A DNA stretch of 5,552 bases from Maribacter sp. (GTDB lineage Bacteria; Bacteroidota; Bacteroidia; Flavobacteriales; Flavobacteriaceae). The DNA is taken from assembly GCA_030730545.1 (NCBI GenBank), contig JANQUX010000253.1, forward strand, positions 1 through 5,552, given 5' to 3'. How positions within the stretch are numbered: the first letter of the stretch is position 1; every line of letters begins with the position of its first letter. This document shows, piece by piece, positions 5,061 to 5,552 of this stretch. Under the pieces are notes generated by a model. It was not told where the DNA came from and did not search any database. It saw nothing but the letters and a program-made list of their open reading frames with translations. The position numbers and the translations under genes are program-made.

Positions 5061-5552
5061 ATGGAAGAGGTTTTACGAGAATTGCCGCAAAAGGCAAATG
5101 AAAAACATAACGAGAATAAAAAGTTCTTTGCAAAGCTTCGAAAGAAGCCGCCGAAGAATCTGGACTATATCATGCAAGAACTTCATGAGGCGGAATTTGA
5201 GCGTACAGATTGCCTTACCTGTGCCAATTGTTGCAAAACCACAGGTCCACTTTTTACCAATGCAGATGTGGAGCGTATTGCAAAGTCGTTTCGAATGAAA
5301 CCCCAGAAATTCATCGAAACCTATTTACGGGTCGATGAAGAAAATGATTTTGTTCTGCAGCAAACGCCCTGTACTTTTTTAGGAGCGGATAACTATTGTT
5401 CTATCTATGATGTGCGCCCAAAAGCATGTCGGGAGTTCCCACATACAGATCGAAAGAAGTTTCAGCAAATAAGTAACCTTACGCTAAAAAATGTAGCAAT
5501 TTGCCCTGCTGCTTATAATATAGTGGAGGAAATGAAGAAGTTGATTAAGTAA
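5061..5552 (+). CDS. YkgJ-family cysteine-cluster protein
   Basis: The 163-residue product carries the CxxCxxCC cluster that defines the YkgJ family (Pfam PF03692 by recollection). Seen here: a charged N-terminus (1-48, rich in Lys and Glu), CLTCANCC with Cys51, 54, 57 and 58, then Cys104, Cys113 in DNYCSIYDVRP, Cys123 in PKACREFPHTD and Cys148 in AICPAA. Family members are thought to bind a metal or an iron-sulfur cluster through these cysteines; the related FliB enzyme methylates flagellin lysines, but YkgJ proteins in general have no established reaction. It is cytosolic, with no signal peptide. Length is usual for the family and the stop codon TAA is the last triplet of the window, so it is complete. 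ATG at 5061 is preferred over a TTG six bases upstream that lies inside a -7-like element. It is divergent from a methyltransferase gene; a functional link is possible but not shown. Confidence 0.9.
   Translation: MEEVLRELPQKANEKHNENKKFFAKLRKKPPKNLDYIMQELHEAEFERTDCLTCANCCKTTGPLFTNADVERIAKSFRMKPQKFIETYLRVDEENDFVLQQTPCTFLGADNYCSIYDVRPKACREFPHTDRKKFQQISNLTLKNVAICPAAYNIVEEMKKLIK

Overview
The window looks like ordinary chromosomal DNA from a marine-type member of the Flavobacteriaceae (Bacteroidota). The evidence is AT-rich DNA, lipoproteins with short Bacteroidota-style signal peptides, starts with no clear Shine-Dalgarno sequence, and several matches to the Bacteroidota promoter -7 element TAnnTTTG directly in front of genes. 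I see no tRNA, rRNA, CRISPR array, insertion sequence, phage gene or attachment site, and no stretch over 300 bases without a gene.

Left block (1-2498, minus strand): three genes read leftwards. A DUF853/YjgR-type HerA-like P-loop ATPase comes first. Three bases after its stop is a small lipoprotein of unknown function. After a 65-base gap comes the N-terminal part of an alpha/beta hydrolase that runs off the left edge. The first two are almost certainly co-transcribed; the hydrolase may share the transcript or have its own weak promoter.

Middle (2499-3302): a 171-base divergent intergenic region holds candidate promoters and small inverted repeats. It separates the ATPase from queE on the plus strand. 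queE encodes 7-carboxy-7-deazaguanine synthase, a radical SAM enzyme of the queuosine/7-deazaguanine pathway. It stands alone here, with no other pathway gene in the window.

Right block (3315-5552): convergent with queE is a secreted, lipid-anchored zinc metalloprotease whose active site looks like a split metzincin signature. Upstream of it on the same strand is a class I SAM-dependent methyltransferase with a TTG start. Divergent from the methyltransferase, 75 bases away, is a YkgJ-type cysteine-cluster protein whose stop codon is the last triplet of the window.

The genes do not form an obvious single pathway. I found no convincing new multi-gene system. The points most worth a second look are the interrupted zinc-binding signature of the metalloprotease, promoter elements that abut the start codons of queE and the YkgJ gene (possible leaderless mRNAs), a recurring promoter-like spacing, and a terminator-like hairpin inside the hydrolase coding sequence.
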